DNA from: Phycisphaerales bacterium | GTDB lineage: Bacteria; Planctomycetota; Phycisphaerae; Phycisphaerales; UBA1924 | DNA length: 7,993 nucleotides | Direction: 5' to 3' | Assembly: GCA_016764015.1 (NCBI GenBank) | Contig: JAESSR010000035.1 | Location: forward strand, 1 to 7,993 | Part shown: positions 1-7,993 of the stretch, piece by piece | Layout of the letters: every line of letters starts with the position of its first letter | Numbering within the stretch: position 1 is the first letter of the stretch | The notes under the pieces: generated by a model | Seen by the model: the letters and a program-made list of their open reading frames with translations, nothing else | Told to the model about the DNA's origin: nothing | Database searches by the model: none | Translations under genes and position numbers: made by a program

Positions 1-138
1 GATAAAGATCGTGATATTGAAGCCGCCCAACGGGCTGACAAGATCGCTGCAGCGTTAGCAATCCAGCAGTTCAACTACCGTGATGTGCGCGATCGTCGAG
101 ACCAGATCAAGGTACTCATCACCGAACTCAAAGGGTAA
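1..138 (+). CDS. 3' end of an unidentified protein (C-terminal 45 residues)
   Basis: Frame 1 is open from the first base to a TAA at 136-138 and gives a 45-residue C-terminus. It is highly charged and looks helical: an Asp/Arg/Ala-rich stretch, then FNYRDVRDRRDQIKVLITEL and a final Lys-Gly. I do not recognise the family, there is no membrane segment, and the start lies outside the window. Three things suggest it is real coding sequence. The frame is continuous, its codon use resembles that of its neighbours, and its stop lies 7 bases before the kdsB start, with the kdsB ribosome-binding site inside its last codons. That spacing implies cotranscription and perhaps translational coupling with kdsB. 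No function is claimed. Confidence 0.6.
   Translation, partial: DKDRDIEAAQRADKIAAALAIQQFNYRDVRDRRDQIKVLITELKG
130..135 (+). promoter_or_regulatory. Ribosome-binding site of kdsB
   Basis: AAAGGG lies 10 bases before the ATG at 146, inside the last two sense codons of the preceding gene. It supports the ATG at 146 as the kdsB start over the in-frame ATGs at 80 and 83, which would overlap the upstream gene by more than 50 bases and add 22 residues before the conserved N-terminus. Confidence 0.5.
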
Positions 139-145
139 TACAACA

Positions 146-886
146 ATGGGTGTGATCGCTATCATCCCAGCCCGGTTGAGTTCAACGCGATTACCCCGCA
201 AGGTATTATTGTCGGAAACCGGTAAGCCTTTGGTTGCTCATGTAGTGGAGATGGCCTTCCGTTCCGATCGGCTTGATCGGGTTGTTGTGGCGGGGGACGA
301 TCAAGAAATTGTTGATGCACTCGCTCAGTATGATGTTGAGGTGGTGCTTACTGATGTCGATCATCCGAATGGCACATCCCGATTGGCTCAGACAGCTCAA
401 ATCCTTGGTCTGAGTAAGGATGACATTATCGTCAATATTCAGGGCGATGAACCTGAGATGAACCCCAAGCTCATTGATGATGCGGTTGAGGCCTATATTC
501 AATCTGGTGTTGAGATGGGCACGCTTGCGTCGCCTATTCAATCTGGGGATGATGTCTCAGACCCGAACTTGGTGAAGGTCGTCACTCGAAAAGCCACCGA
601 TGGCGTGCATCGAGCATTGTACTTCTCAAGATCAGTAGTTCCATTTGATCGCGATGGATCACGCCCTGAATATCTCAAGCACGCCGGGCTGTATGTCTAT
701 CGGCGGGGGTTCCTTGATCGGTTCGTCAGTTGGCCGATTTCGCAGCTTGAATCCATTGAGAAGCTTGAGCAGCTCCGAGCCATCGAGGCCGGGGTGGAGA
801 TATCCGTTGCGATCTCCCCATTTGTCCACAAGGGGATAGATACCCCAGCGGACTATCAGGCGTTTGTTGCCCGCCAGGCTCAATAA
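146..886 (+). CDS. kdsB: 3-deoxy-manno-octulosonate cytidylyltransferase (CMP-KDO synthetase)
   Basis: This cytoplasmic enzyme joins CTP and KDO to give CMP-KDO and diphosphate, the activation step before KDO is transferred to lipid A. The product is 246 residues, close to the roughly 250 usual for KdsB. Family motifs appear in order: the nucleotide-binding PARLSSTRLPRK at 8-19, HPNGTSRLAQ at 73-82, NIQGDEP at 97-103 (the acidic residues of this motif help bind the substrate and metal), DPNLVKVV at 139-146, YFSRSVVP at 159-166, KHAGLYVY at 178-185, and the C-terminal LESIEKLEQLR at 201-211 with GIDTPAD at 230-236. In the GTxR motif the usual acidic residue is Ser78, a small departure. The start at 146 sits just before the conserved core. 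The next identifiable gene is pyrG, which supplies the CTP. The order kdsB-pyrG is also known in Chlamydia. The CMP-sialic and other sugar cytidylyltransferases are related, but motif spacing favours KdsB. Confidence 0.95.
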   Translation: MGVIAIIPARLSSTRLPRKVLLSETGKPLVAHVVEMAFRSDRLDRVVVAGDDQEIVDALAQYDVEVVLTDVDHPNGTSRLAQTAQILGLSKDDIIVNIQGDEPEMNPKLIDDAVEAYIQSGVEMGTLASPIQSGDDVSDPNLVKVVTRKATDGVHRALYFSRSVVPFDRDGSRPEYLKHAGLYVYRRGFLDRFVSWPISQLESIEKLEQLRAIEAGVEISVAISPFVHKGIDTPADYQAFVARQAQ

Positions 887-1078
887 ATTTACACGATTTT
901 CATCAGAACTCGCAACCGGGTTGCACGATGGGCATCGGAGTTGGTACGATCGGATATGCCCCATCCAAATGACGCTGACGCAGGTCAAGATTCACCAAAT
1001 CGTGTCTCTTCAACAACTGGCTCTAAGCCAGGTGAACCCGTCGGCACCGACCTGCTCGTTCAGGCGGGTGTTCGTTCG
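887..1078 (+). other. Spacer between kdsB and pyrG, open in frame with both
   Basis: These 192 bases contain no stop codon in the shared kdsB/pyrG frame. Possible in-frame starts are TTG at 941 and ATG at 956, which would add 46 or 41 residues to PyrG. The encoded extension would be polar and rich in Pro, Ser, Asp and Gly, with no recognisable domain. GCAACC and GGTTGC (912-924) form a very tight hairpin that lacks a following T-run, so it is a poor terminator. I see no convincing -35/-10 pair. The stretch may be a leader with internal promoter or processing elements, or part of pyrG. Confidence 0.4.
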
Positions 1079-2902
1079 ATGACCAACTCTGAGTTCTACT
1101 CGCCGATCCCCGATGGATACAAAAAAGGCAATCACAAATATGTGGTGATCCTTGGGACGGTCATGTCAGGGCTTGGCAAGGGGATATTTAGTTCCTCGAT
1201 GGCCAAGGTTCTCAAAGATAAAGGCTTACGGGTCGCTCCGATCAAGTGTGAGGGGTACCTGAATATAGATTCTGGCACATTGAATCCTTATCGCCACGGC
1301 GAGGTCTTTGTTCTTAATGACGGCACCGAGTGCGATATGGATTTGGGCACTTATGAGCGGATGCTCAATCAAAATCTGACCAAGCACAACTTCGTCACTT
1401 CTGGGCAAATCTATTCAGAAATCCTTGATCGCGAACGCCAGGGCGTGTATCTCGGGCGCGATGTTCAGATGATTCCGCATGTGACCGGCGATGTGAAACG
1501 AAGGCTCCGTGAGCTTGCATTGCGTGGTGATGGAACCGGACCGGCAGATATTGTCTTTGTCGAAGTTGGCGGCACCGTGGGCGACTATGAAAACGGGTTC
1601 TACATCGAGGCGTTGCGTGAGCTCGCCTTTGAAGAAGGACCGGGCAGTGTGTGCTTTGTTGCATTGACCTATGTCATCGAGCCCAAAGCGCTCGGCGAGC
1701 AAAAATCAAAGGCTGCCCAGCTTGGGATTAAACGGCTGATGGAATCAGGCATTCAGCCTCACATCATCGCATGTAGGGCGAGCAATATTGTCGAGCACAA
1801 GGTGATGGAAAAAATCGCCATGTTCTCGAATGTGCCTATGGATCGTGTGTTTTCGATGCATGATCGGGACAGTATTTACACGATCCCCGATGAGCTTCGC
1901 AACGAGGGACTCGACCGAGAAATTCTGTCGATTCTCAACTTGCATGATCGCGTTGATGTTCGTCAAGAAGATGTTGCCCGTAGGCAATGGGCCACCTTTG
2001 TTGATGGTTTAGTCGCAGAAAAAAGACACTCTATCAAAGTGGCTATCACCGGCAAGTATGCTGATCTGATGGATGCGTATGCGTCGATTCAAAAATCGCT
2101 CGAACACTGTGCTGCTCATTTACGGTGCGAGGTAAATCTCAACTGGATTGATACCACCAACATCAATGATGCCAATGTGCTCGAACGGCTCGGTGAGTAC
2201 GACGCGGTTATTGTTCCTGGTGGATTTGGTTCACGCGGGGTCGAGGGCAAGATTTCTGTGGTGAAGTATTGCCGAGAATCGGGCACTCCGTTTCTAGGGA
2301 TTTGCCTTGGGTTCCAGGTCGCGGTGATCGAGTATGCCCGCAATGTGCTTGGGATGAAGGATGCGTATTCAACCGAGTTCGACCCAATGTGCGGCTCGCC
2401 TCTGATTTCAGAACTTCCTGACCAGAAGAAAATCGAAGGGCTCGGCGGCACCATGCGATTAGGTGCTCAAGATGTTGAGATCGTTCCCAATACACTTGCG
2501 GCATTCCTTGCCGGTGGCAAACGATCCATCCATGAGCGATTCCGCCATCGCTACGAGGTCGAACCAGAGTTTATCGAAAAACTCGAAGCAGCCGGGTTGA
2601 TTTTTTCTGGTCGACATCCAGAACAGCCCATCATGCAAATTTTGGAGCTCCCATCGGACCCAGAGGGTGCAATGGGCGATGATGCGATCACGCATCCGTA
2701 CTTTATCGGTGCTCAGTTCCATCCTGAACTCACTTCACGCCCGTTAATGCCTCAGCCGATGTTTATGGGATTGGTCGCTGCGGGGTTGGCGACAAAGTAT
2801 CAGCCAGATACAGATGTTTGGAACAAGTTGTACTCATCAAATGCAGCTCTGCGGACATGGCTCTTTGCACGCAAGAACGGAAAGACTCAGCCCGCCAACT
2901 GA
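1079..2902 (+). CDS. pyrG: CTP synthase, glutamine-hydrolysing, divergent long form
   Basis: This enzyme converts UTP, ATP and glutamine to CTP, the last step of de novo CTP synthesis, in the cytoplasm. From the ATG at 1079 the product is 607 residues, against about 545 in E. coli. The N-terminal synthase domain has a P-loop-like SGLGKG at 30-35, HGEVFV at 73-78, DMDLGTYER at 86-94 (Asp88 matches the Mg ligand E. coli Asp72) and EVGGTVGD at 162-169 (Glu162 matches Glu140). The UTP-site GEQKSKAAQ keeps both Lys and the Gln. The glutaminase domain (about 318 onward) has PGGFGSRG at 380-387, nucleophile Cys409 in GICLG, RHRYEV at 489-494 and HPE at 548-550. Oddities are ILGT in place of the usual VTGG, KCEGYLNIDSGT in place of KLDPYxNVDPGT, about 20 residues ahead of the first strand, and a C-terminal tail of about 40 residues. 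GGTG at 1067-1070 is an acceptable binding site for this start; TTG 941 or ATG 956 remain possible. The key catalytic residues are present, so it is probably active. Confidence 0.92.
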   Translation: MTNSEFYSPIPDGYKKGNHKYVVILGTVMSGLGKGIFSSSMAKVLKDKGLRVAPIKCEGYLNIDSGTLNPYRHGEVFVLNDGTECDMDLGTYERMLNQNLTKHNFVTSGQIYSEILDRERQGVYLGRDVQMIPHVTGDVKRRLRELALRGDGTGPADIVFVEVGGTVGDYENGFYIEALRELAFEEGPGSVCFVALTYVIEPKALGEQKSKAAQLGIKRLMESGIQPHIIACRASNIVEHKVMEKIAMFSNVPMDRVFSMHDRDSIYTIPDELRNEGLDREILSILNLHDRVDVRQEDVARRQWATFVDGLVAEKRHSIKVAITGKYADLMDAYASIQKSLEHCAAHLRCEVNLNWIDTTNINDANVLERLGEYDAVIVPGGFGSRGVEGKISVVKYCRESGTPFLGICLGFQVAVIEYARNVLGMKDAYSTEFDPMCGSPLISELPDQKKIEGLGGTMRLGAQDVEIVPNTLAAFLAGGKRSIHERFRHRYEVEPEFIEKLEAAGLIFSGRHPEQPIMQILELPSDPEGAMGDDAITHPYFIGAQFHPELTSRPLMPQPMFMGLVAAGLATKYQPDTDVWNKLYSSNAALRTWLFARKNGKTQPAN

Positions 2903-2929
2903 TCGACAACATCTTTTCAGCAATGGTGC

Positions 2930-2962
2930 CATGCAGGTGACGAAGTCTCCTGCATGTTTTTT
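2930..2962 (+). terminator. Intrinsic terminator of pyrG
   Basis: CATGCAGG (2930-2937) pairs perfectly with CCTGCATG (2949-2956). Inside, GAC (2939-2941) can pair with GTC (2945-2947) after a T-T mismatch, closing on a GAA loop. Six T residues follow directly (2957-2962). This is a classic rho-independent terminator 27 bases after the pyrG stop, and it ends the kdsB-pyrG transcript. Confidence 0.85.
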
Positions 2963-3000
2963 AATCGGTACAGTAAAGAGGTTCGGGTAAGAAGACATGC

Positions 3001-3020
3001 AGGAGCCGAAGACGGCACCT
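3001..3020 (-). terminator. Possible weak terminator of the minus-strand gene
   Basis: GCCG (3005-3008) and CGGC (3013-3016) close an AAGA loop, and after one mismatch AGG (3001-3003) pairs with CCT (3018-3020). On the minus strand the hairpin overlaps the gene's stop codon and is followed by a mixed pyrimidine stretch (TCTTCTT) rather than a clean T-run. It is a weak candidate. Confidence 0.25.
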
Positions 3021-3687
3021 ACATGGCACCCAGATTCGTAATGACATCGTGAAGAATCAGTGCGCTCAAAATATCAGGCACGCCCAAGTTGATCGATGTG
3101 TTATGAATGAGTGTTTGTGCATGAAGATGGGCGAGATGGGCTTGTTCGACATCATCGCTTGTTTGCGAGAGTGCGATGAACACCTGAGTTGCCCATGGAC
3201 GATTGATCGCGTTGTCGGGTTGGAGTTCTCGCGTGTGCCATGCCGCAGCATTGAGGCAGCGGTCGATCAATGGTTGAGAACCCGATCGTTTCGCGATGAT
3301 CCACAACGCATGGAGCGCACAGAGTTCGACCATCGTGCGATATTCTATAGCGAGTGAATCTGAGTTGTGTACCAAGGCGTCGGTTGGCTCAATGAGTTCG
3401 CAGGCTTTTTCTGAATCAAAGCAGTTGGCCTGTATCATCCACCAGAGTTGCTGATCGAGGGCATCCATATCAGTTGGGTTTTCAAGCGTGATGCCGAGCA
3501 AATAGGCAAGGAACGGTCGATCGGTTGATCGCCGATTACCATACTCGTCTGCGAACGAATCTATATAGGTACGCTTTTGGTCATCGGGACCATCAAACGG
3601 TACGCCAATCAAAGGCTGCTTGATGAGCGAACCGATATGCGATATCCATTGCTCATTGGTCGGCAGATTCACGCAGTCTTTCGTCAT
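3019..3687 (-). CDS. Hypothetical protein, probably all-helical
   Basis: The product is 222 residues from ATG 3687, ending at TAG (3019-3021). I cannot assign a function. There is no signal peptide or clear membrane helix. The N-terminal 50 residues are polar. From about residue 57 the protein looks like a series of amphipathic helices (around 57-68, 75-90, 111-133, 138-155, 165-173, 180-196 and 205-219) with conserved-looking aromatic and His positions. The most distinctive segment is WHTRELQPDNAINRPW at 150-165, followed by an Ala/His/Leu-rich helix and a GVPDILSALILHD-like segment. This style resembles alpha-alpha barrel or helical-repeat proteins, and I have an impression of similar planctomycete hypotheticals, but that is weak. 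No strong ribosome-binding site precedes the ATG. A longer form from GTG 3780 would overlap panC and is less likely. It diverges from panC and converges on pyrG, and appears to be a single-gene unit. Confidence 0.75.
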   Translation of the reverse strand: MTKDCVNLPTNEQWISHIGSLIKQPLIGVPFDGPDDQKRTYIDSFADEYGNRRSTDRPFLAYLLGITLENPTDMDALDQQLWWMIQANCFDSEKACELIEPTDALVHNSDSLAIEYRTMVELCALHALWIIAKRSGSQPLIDRCLNAAAWHTRELQPDNAINRPWATQVFIALSQTSDDVEQAHLAHLHAQTLIHNTSINLGVPDILSALILHDVITNLGAM

Positions 3688-3745
3688 CCGCAATCGTAGA
3701 CTATCGTTCCCCGATGACACCCGATTCCTGATCGAAAGAACCCAT
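3688..3745. promoter_or_regulatory. Divergent control region between the hypothetical gene and panC
   Basis: These 58 bases separate two divergent start codons, so at least part of both promoters or leaders should lie here or inside the flanking genes. I see no convincing -35/-10 pair and no clear operator. GAAAGA at 3734-3739 could serve as a weak binding site for panC. Confidence 0.35.
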
Positions 3746-4594
3746 ATGCGTGTACTCGAACTCCCTGATCTCGACCTCACCGCTCGGTGCGTTCTTGTCC
3801 CGACAATGGGGGCTTTGCATGGCGGGCATGTTTCGTTGATCGAGGCTGCGGTTCAGAGAGCGAAGATCGAAGGCGTACCAAGTGCTGTTTCGATCTTTGT
3901 CAACCCGAAGCAGTTCAACGAGCAAGCTGATTTCGATAAGTATCCAAATCGGATGACTGATGATTTGGCGATGTGCGAAGCTGCCAACATTGATATTGTG
4001 TTTAACCCATCGGTTGAGACGGTGTACCCGCCCGATCAAGATGTGATTTCTGGGATTGTGATCCCTGATATCGCAAGTAAACCTGGGCTTGAGGATCTGT
4101 ATCGTCCTGGTCATTTCGCGGGCGTGTGTCAGGTGGTCTCTCGGCTCTTTGATCTGTGTGATGCGTCGGCTGCGGTCTTTGGAGAGAAAGACTGGCAGCA
4201 GTTGAGCTGTATCCGCACGATGAGCCAACAGCAAGGCAGGAATCTGGTGGTCATTCCTGCAGAGACCGTGCGAGAAGAGAGCGGGCTGGCGATGAGTTCT
4301 CGCAACTTTAATCTCAGCGATGATGCCCGCAAACAAGCCGTTGCGATTAACCGGGCGCTCTTTGCGGCTTCAACTGTTCAGGTTCCGGAGCTGGCCGAAT
4401 CGTTGATGCATGAAATACTCACAGCGGGGGGGATCACACCGGAGTATGCGGTGATCCGTGATTCTCAAACCTTGATGCCCATGACAGACATGGGTATGCC
4501 AACGCATACGCCTTGCCGGGCACTGATCGCTGCCAATGTCGGCGGGGTTCGGCTCATCGACAATGCCCCGTGGACCCCGATTGCATATGCTTAA
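3746..4594 (+). CDS. panC: Pantothenate synthetase (pantoate-beta-alanine ligase)
   Basis: PanC condenses pantoate with beta-alanine, using ATP via a pantoyl-adenylate, to make pantothenate, the precursor of coenzyme A. The product is 282 residues, as in E. coli (283). Motifs in order are PTMGALHGGH at 19-28 (HIGH-like ATP site), SIFVNPKQFNE followed by DFDKYPN (pantoate and nucleotide contacts), RPGHF at 120-124, FGEKDWQQ at 145-152 and GLAMSSRN at 180-187 (KMSKS-like). Two small departures from the consensus are visible: LEDLYRPGHF where LEGxxRPGHF is usual, and REESGLA where RExDGLA is usual. All core catalytic residues I can recognise are present. The ATG at 3746 gives a short leader of 18 residues before the first motif; longer in-frame starts would run into the divergent gene. 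No panB or panD is present. gcvT follows after 36 bases on the same strand, so cotranscription is likely although the functions differ. Confidence 0.96.
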   Translation: MRVLELPDLDLTARCVLVPTMGALHGGHVSLIEAAVQRAKIEGVPSAVSIFVNPKQFNEQADFDKYPNRMTDDLAMCEAANIDIVFNPSVETVYPPDQDVISGIVIPDIASKPGLEDLYRPGHFAGVCQVVSRLFDLCDASAAVFGEKDWQQLSCIRTMSQQQGRNLVVIPAETVREESGLAMSSRNFNLSDDARKQAVAINRALFAASTVQVPELAESLMHEILTAGGITPEYAVIRDSQTLMPMTDMGMPTHTPCRALIAANVGGVRLIDNAPWTPIAYA

Positions 4595-4617
4595 ACTCGT
4601 TTGAGATGATCCATTTC

Positions 4618-4623
4618 TGAGGT
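4618..4623 (+). promoter_or_regulatory. Ribosome-binding site of gcvT
   Basis: TGAGGT lies 7 bases before the ATG at 4631, inside the 36-base gap after panC. It is one of the clearest Shine-Dalgarno matches in the window and fixes the gcvT start. Confidence 0.7.
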
Positions 4624-4630
4624 ATTTCCT

Positions 4631-5776
4631 ATGTCGACCCAAGCTGCAATCAAGCAATCCCCGCTCCACAAATACCATGAGGACTACGACGCGCAGATGG
4701 TTGAGTATGCCGGGTGGGAAATGCCCATTAAGTACGCGACCTCGATTAAAGAGGAACACATCCATACCCGTACCAGCGGCTCCCTCTTCGATGTCTCCCA
4801 CATGGGTCGATTGTCATTCAAAGGCAAGGACGCGGCACGATTTCTTGAGCATGTGTGTTCACGAAAAATTGGTTCGATGCAAACTGGGCAATGCCGATAC
4901 TCATTGATCTGCAACGAAGTCGGTGGCGTGCTCGATGATGTCATTGTGAATCGTATGGATGAAAACGAGTTCTTGGTCGTGGTCAACGCTGCAAACCGAG
5001 AGAAGATCGTTGCTCATATGGAAGCAGTCATCGCTGATCGCAGCTTCAATGTCAAGATGGAAGATCGCACACTCAAGACCGCGATGATTGCTATGCAAGG
5101 GCCGAAGGTCATGGAACTCATCGGGCGGTTCTCATCAGAGATTCCAGATCTCAAACGCTACCGGTTCTTGGTCAAGAACATGATGATTATGAAGATCATG
5201 GTCGCACGCACAGGGTACACTGGTGAGGACGGCGTTGAAGTTATTCTCCCAGCATCGGCGATCGGCATGGCGATGAAGATGATGATGAAGGAGATGAACA
5301 CCGAGGAAGATCGCGAAGCGATCAAGCCTTGTGGGTTGGGTGCCCGTGATACGCTTCGGCTCGAAGCGGGTATGCCGTTGTATGGACATGAGCTTGGCGA
5401 AGAAATCTGTGCCTTATCGTGCGGCGTTGATTTTGTCATCGCACTCGACAAATGCATTGAAAACCAGGGTGAGACATTCATTGGGCAAGATGCCCTCATC
5501 GCCATCCGTGACAACGGCGGCCCAGATGTCAAGCTCGTTGGTCTTGAGATTGATTCCAAACGCACCGCTCGCCAAGGGATGTCAATCATGGTTGATGGGC
5601 AGGCGGTGGGGACGATCAGTTCGGGTTGTCTAAGCCCAACGCTCAATGGATCAATCGCAATGGGCTTTGTGCCCTCAGCCCATACCGAACTGGGCACGAA
5701 GGTGCAGATTGATGCTGGGCGGACACAGCTCGATGCAACTGTAGTTGAGATGCCGTTCTACAAGCGCCCAAAGTAA
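4631..5776 (+). CDS. gcvT: Aminomethyltransferase (glycine cleavage system T protein)
   Basis: GcvT takes the aminomethyl group carried on lipoylated GcvH, releases ammonia and passes the one-carbon unit to tetrahydrofolate as 5,10-methylene-THF. The product is 381 residues, slightly longer than E. coli (364). Family landmarks are AGWEMPIKY at 27-35, SLFDVSHMGRL at 51-61, GGVLDDVIV at 98-106 (containing the Asp that matches the catalytic Asp101 of the human enzyme), RTGYTGEDGVEV around 194-205, GLGARDTLRLEAGMPLYGHEL around 235-255, and a C-terminal barrel domain ending with an MGFV motif. These separate it from the YgfZ-type folate-binding relatives. Two Met-rich patches stand out: residues 184-190 (MMIMKIM) and 213-222 (MAMKMMMKEM), the latter from an ATG/GATGA-like repeated stretch near 5264-5296. 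gcvH and gcvP are not in this window, although they often adjoin gcvT. The next gene, phoU, is convergent with 3 bases between stops. Confidence 0.96.
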   Translation: MSTQAAIKQSPLHKYHEDYDAQMVEYAGWEMPIKYATSIKEEHIHTRTSGSLFDVSHMGRLSFKGKDAARFLEHVCSRKIGSMQTGQCRYSLICNEVGGVLDDVIVNRMDENEFLVVVNAANREKIVAHMEAVIADRSFNVKMEDRTLKTAMIAMQGPKVMELIGRFSSEIPDLKRYRFLVKNMMIMKIMVARTGYTGEDGVEVILPASAIGMAMKMMMKEMNTEEDREAIKPCGLGARDTLRLEAGMPLYGHELGEEICALSCGVDFVIALDKCIENQGETFIGQDALIAIRDNGGPDVKLVGLEIDSKRTARQGMSIMVDGQAVGTISSGCLSPTLNGSIAMGFVPSAHTELGTKVQIDAGRTQLDATVVEMPFYKRPK

Positions 5777-5779
5777 CAA

Positions 5780-7972
<2,193 letters not shown>

Positions 7973-7973
<1 letters not shown>

Positions 7974-7989
7974 TGCCTCTTGGTGGCAT
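7973..7989 (+). other. Short hairpin after eno, cut off by the window edge
   Basis: ATGCC (7973-7977) and GGCAT (7985-7989) can pair across a 7-base loop right at the eno stop. Only four more bases are visible, so it cannot be judged whether a T-run follows and makes this a terminator. Confidence 0.2.
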
Positions 7990-7993
7990 GGGC

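Larger units (their letters stand above)
2925..3030. repeat. Nested inverted and direct repeats between convergent genes
   Basis: The octamer CATGCAGG occurs at 2930-2937 and 2996-3003, with its inverse CCTGCATG at 2949-2956. The middle copy could therefore pair with either outer copy. Around them, GGTGCCATG at 2925-2933 is a perfect inverse of CATGGCACC at 3022-3030, which lies over the stop of the minus-strand gene. The first pair forms the pyrG terminator. The role of the others is unknown, and the 9-base pair could be chance. Confidence 0.45.

Noticed and set aside
912..924. Hairpin GCAACC-G-GGTTGC as a kdsB terminator
   Set aside because: The loop is too tight and no T-run follows, so it does not fit an intrinsic terminator.
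3688..3780. 31-residue N-terminal extension of the minus-strand hypothetical (GTG 3780)
   Set aside because: It would overlap the start of panC and is Ser/Arg-rich without features. The ATG at 3687 leaves a sensible divergent spacer.
3701..4336. 211-codon open frame antisense to panC
   Set aside because: It lies wholly opposite the well-supported panC and the start of its neighbour, shows no recognisable domain, and its composition is that of a mirrored coding frame.
5158..5697. 179-codon open frame antisense to gcvT
   Set aside because: It is the reverse of conserved GcvT coding sequence, with Ser/Pro/Ile-rich low-information protein and no ribosome-binding site.

Overview
The window holds ordinary chromosomal housekeeping genes of a Gram-negative bacterium. 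A CMP-KDO synthetase (kdsB) implies a lipopolysaccharide-type outer membrane. The kdsB-pyrG gene pair, a CTP synthase with an unusual N-terminal motif set and a helical protein of unknown function together suggest the Planctomycetota/PVC group, perhaps a Phycisphaerae-like lineage. This placement is inference from gene order and protein style; no rRNA or other phylogenetic marker is present. Base composition is roughly balanced and even across the window, with no sign of recent transfer, phage, transposon or CRISPR sequence.

Layout, left to right. Bases 1-138 are the 3' end of an unidentified plus-strand gene. kdsB (146-886) follows almost immediately. After a 192-base spacer, which stays open in kdsB's own frame, comes a long CTP synthase (pyrG, 1079-2902) ending at a clear intrinsic terminator (2930-2962). 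A minus-strand gene of unknown function (3019-3687) converges on pyrG and diverges from panC (3746-4594). gcvT (4631-5776) lies 36 bases after panC and is probably cotranscribed with it. A stand-alone phoU (5780-6502, minus strand) converges on gcvT with 3 bases between stop codons. phoU diverges from enolase (eno, 6678-7973) across a shared control region.

How the genes relate. PyrG makes CTP, and KdsB uses CTP to activate KDO for lipid A-core assembly, so that pair is functionally coupled. PanC (pantothenate and coenzyme A), GcvT (glycine cleavage and one-carbon units) and Eno (glycolysis) are separate core-metabolism functions, and PhoU is a phosphate-signalling regulator without its usual pst partners here. 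I found no convincing new multi-gene system. The points most worth a second look are the altered nucleotide-binding motifs and uncertain N-terminus of PyrG, the nested inverted repeats between pyrG and the hypothetical gene, a PhoU that has lost one canonical metal-ligand Glu, two Met-rich patches in GcvT, and a marked excess of GATC across the window.
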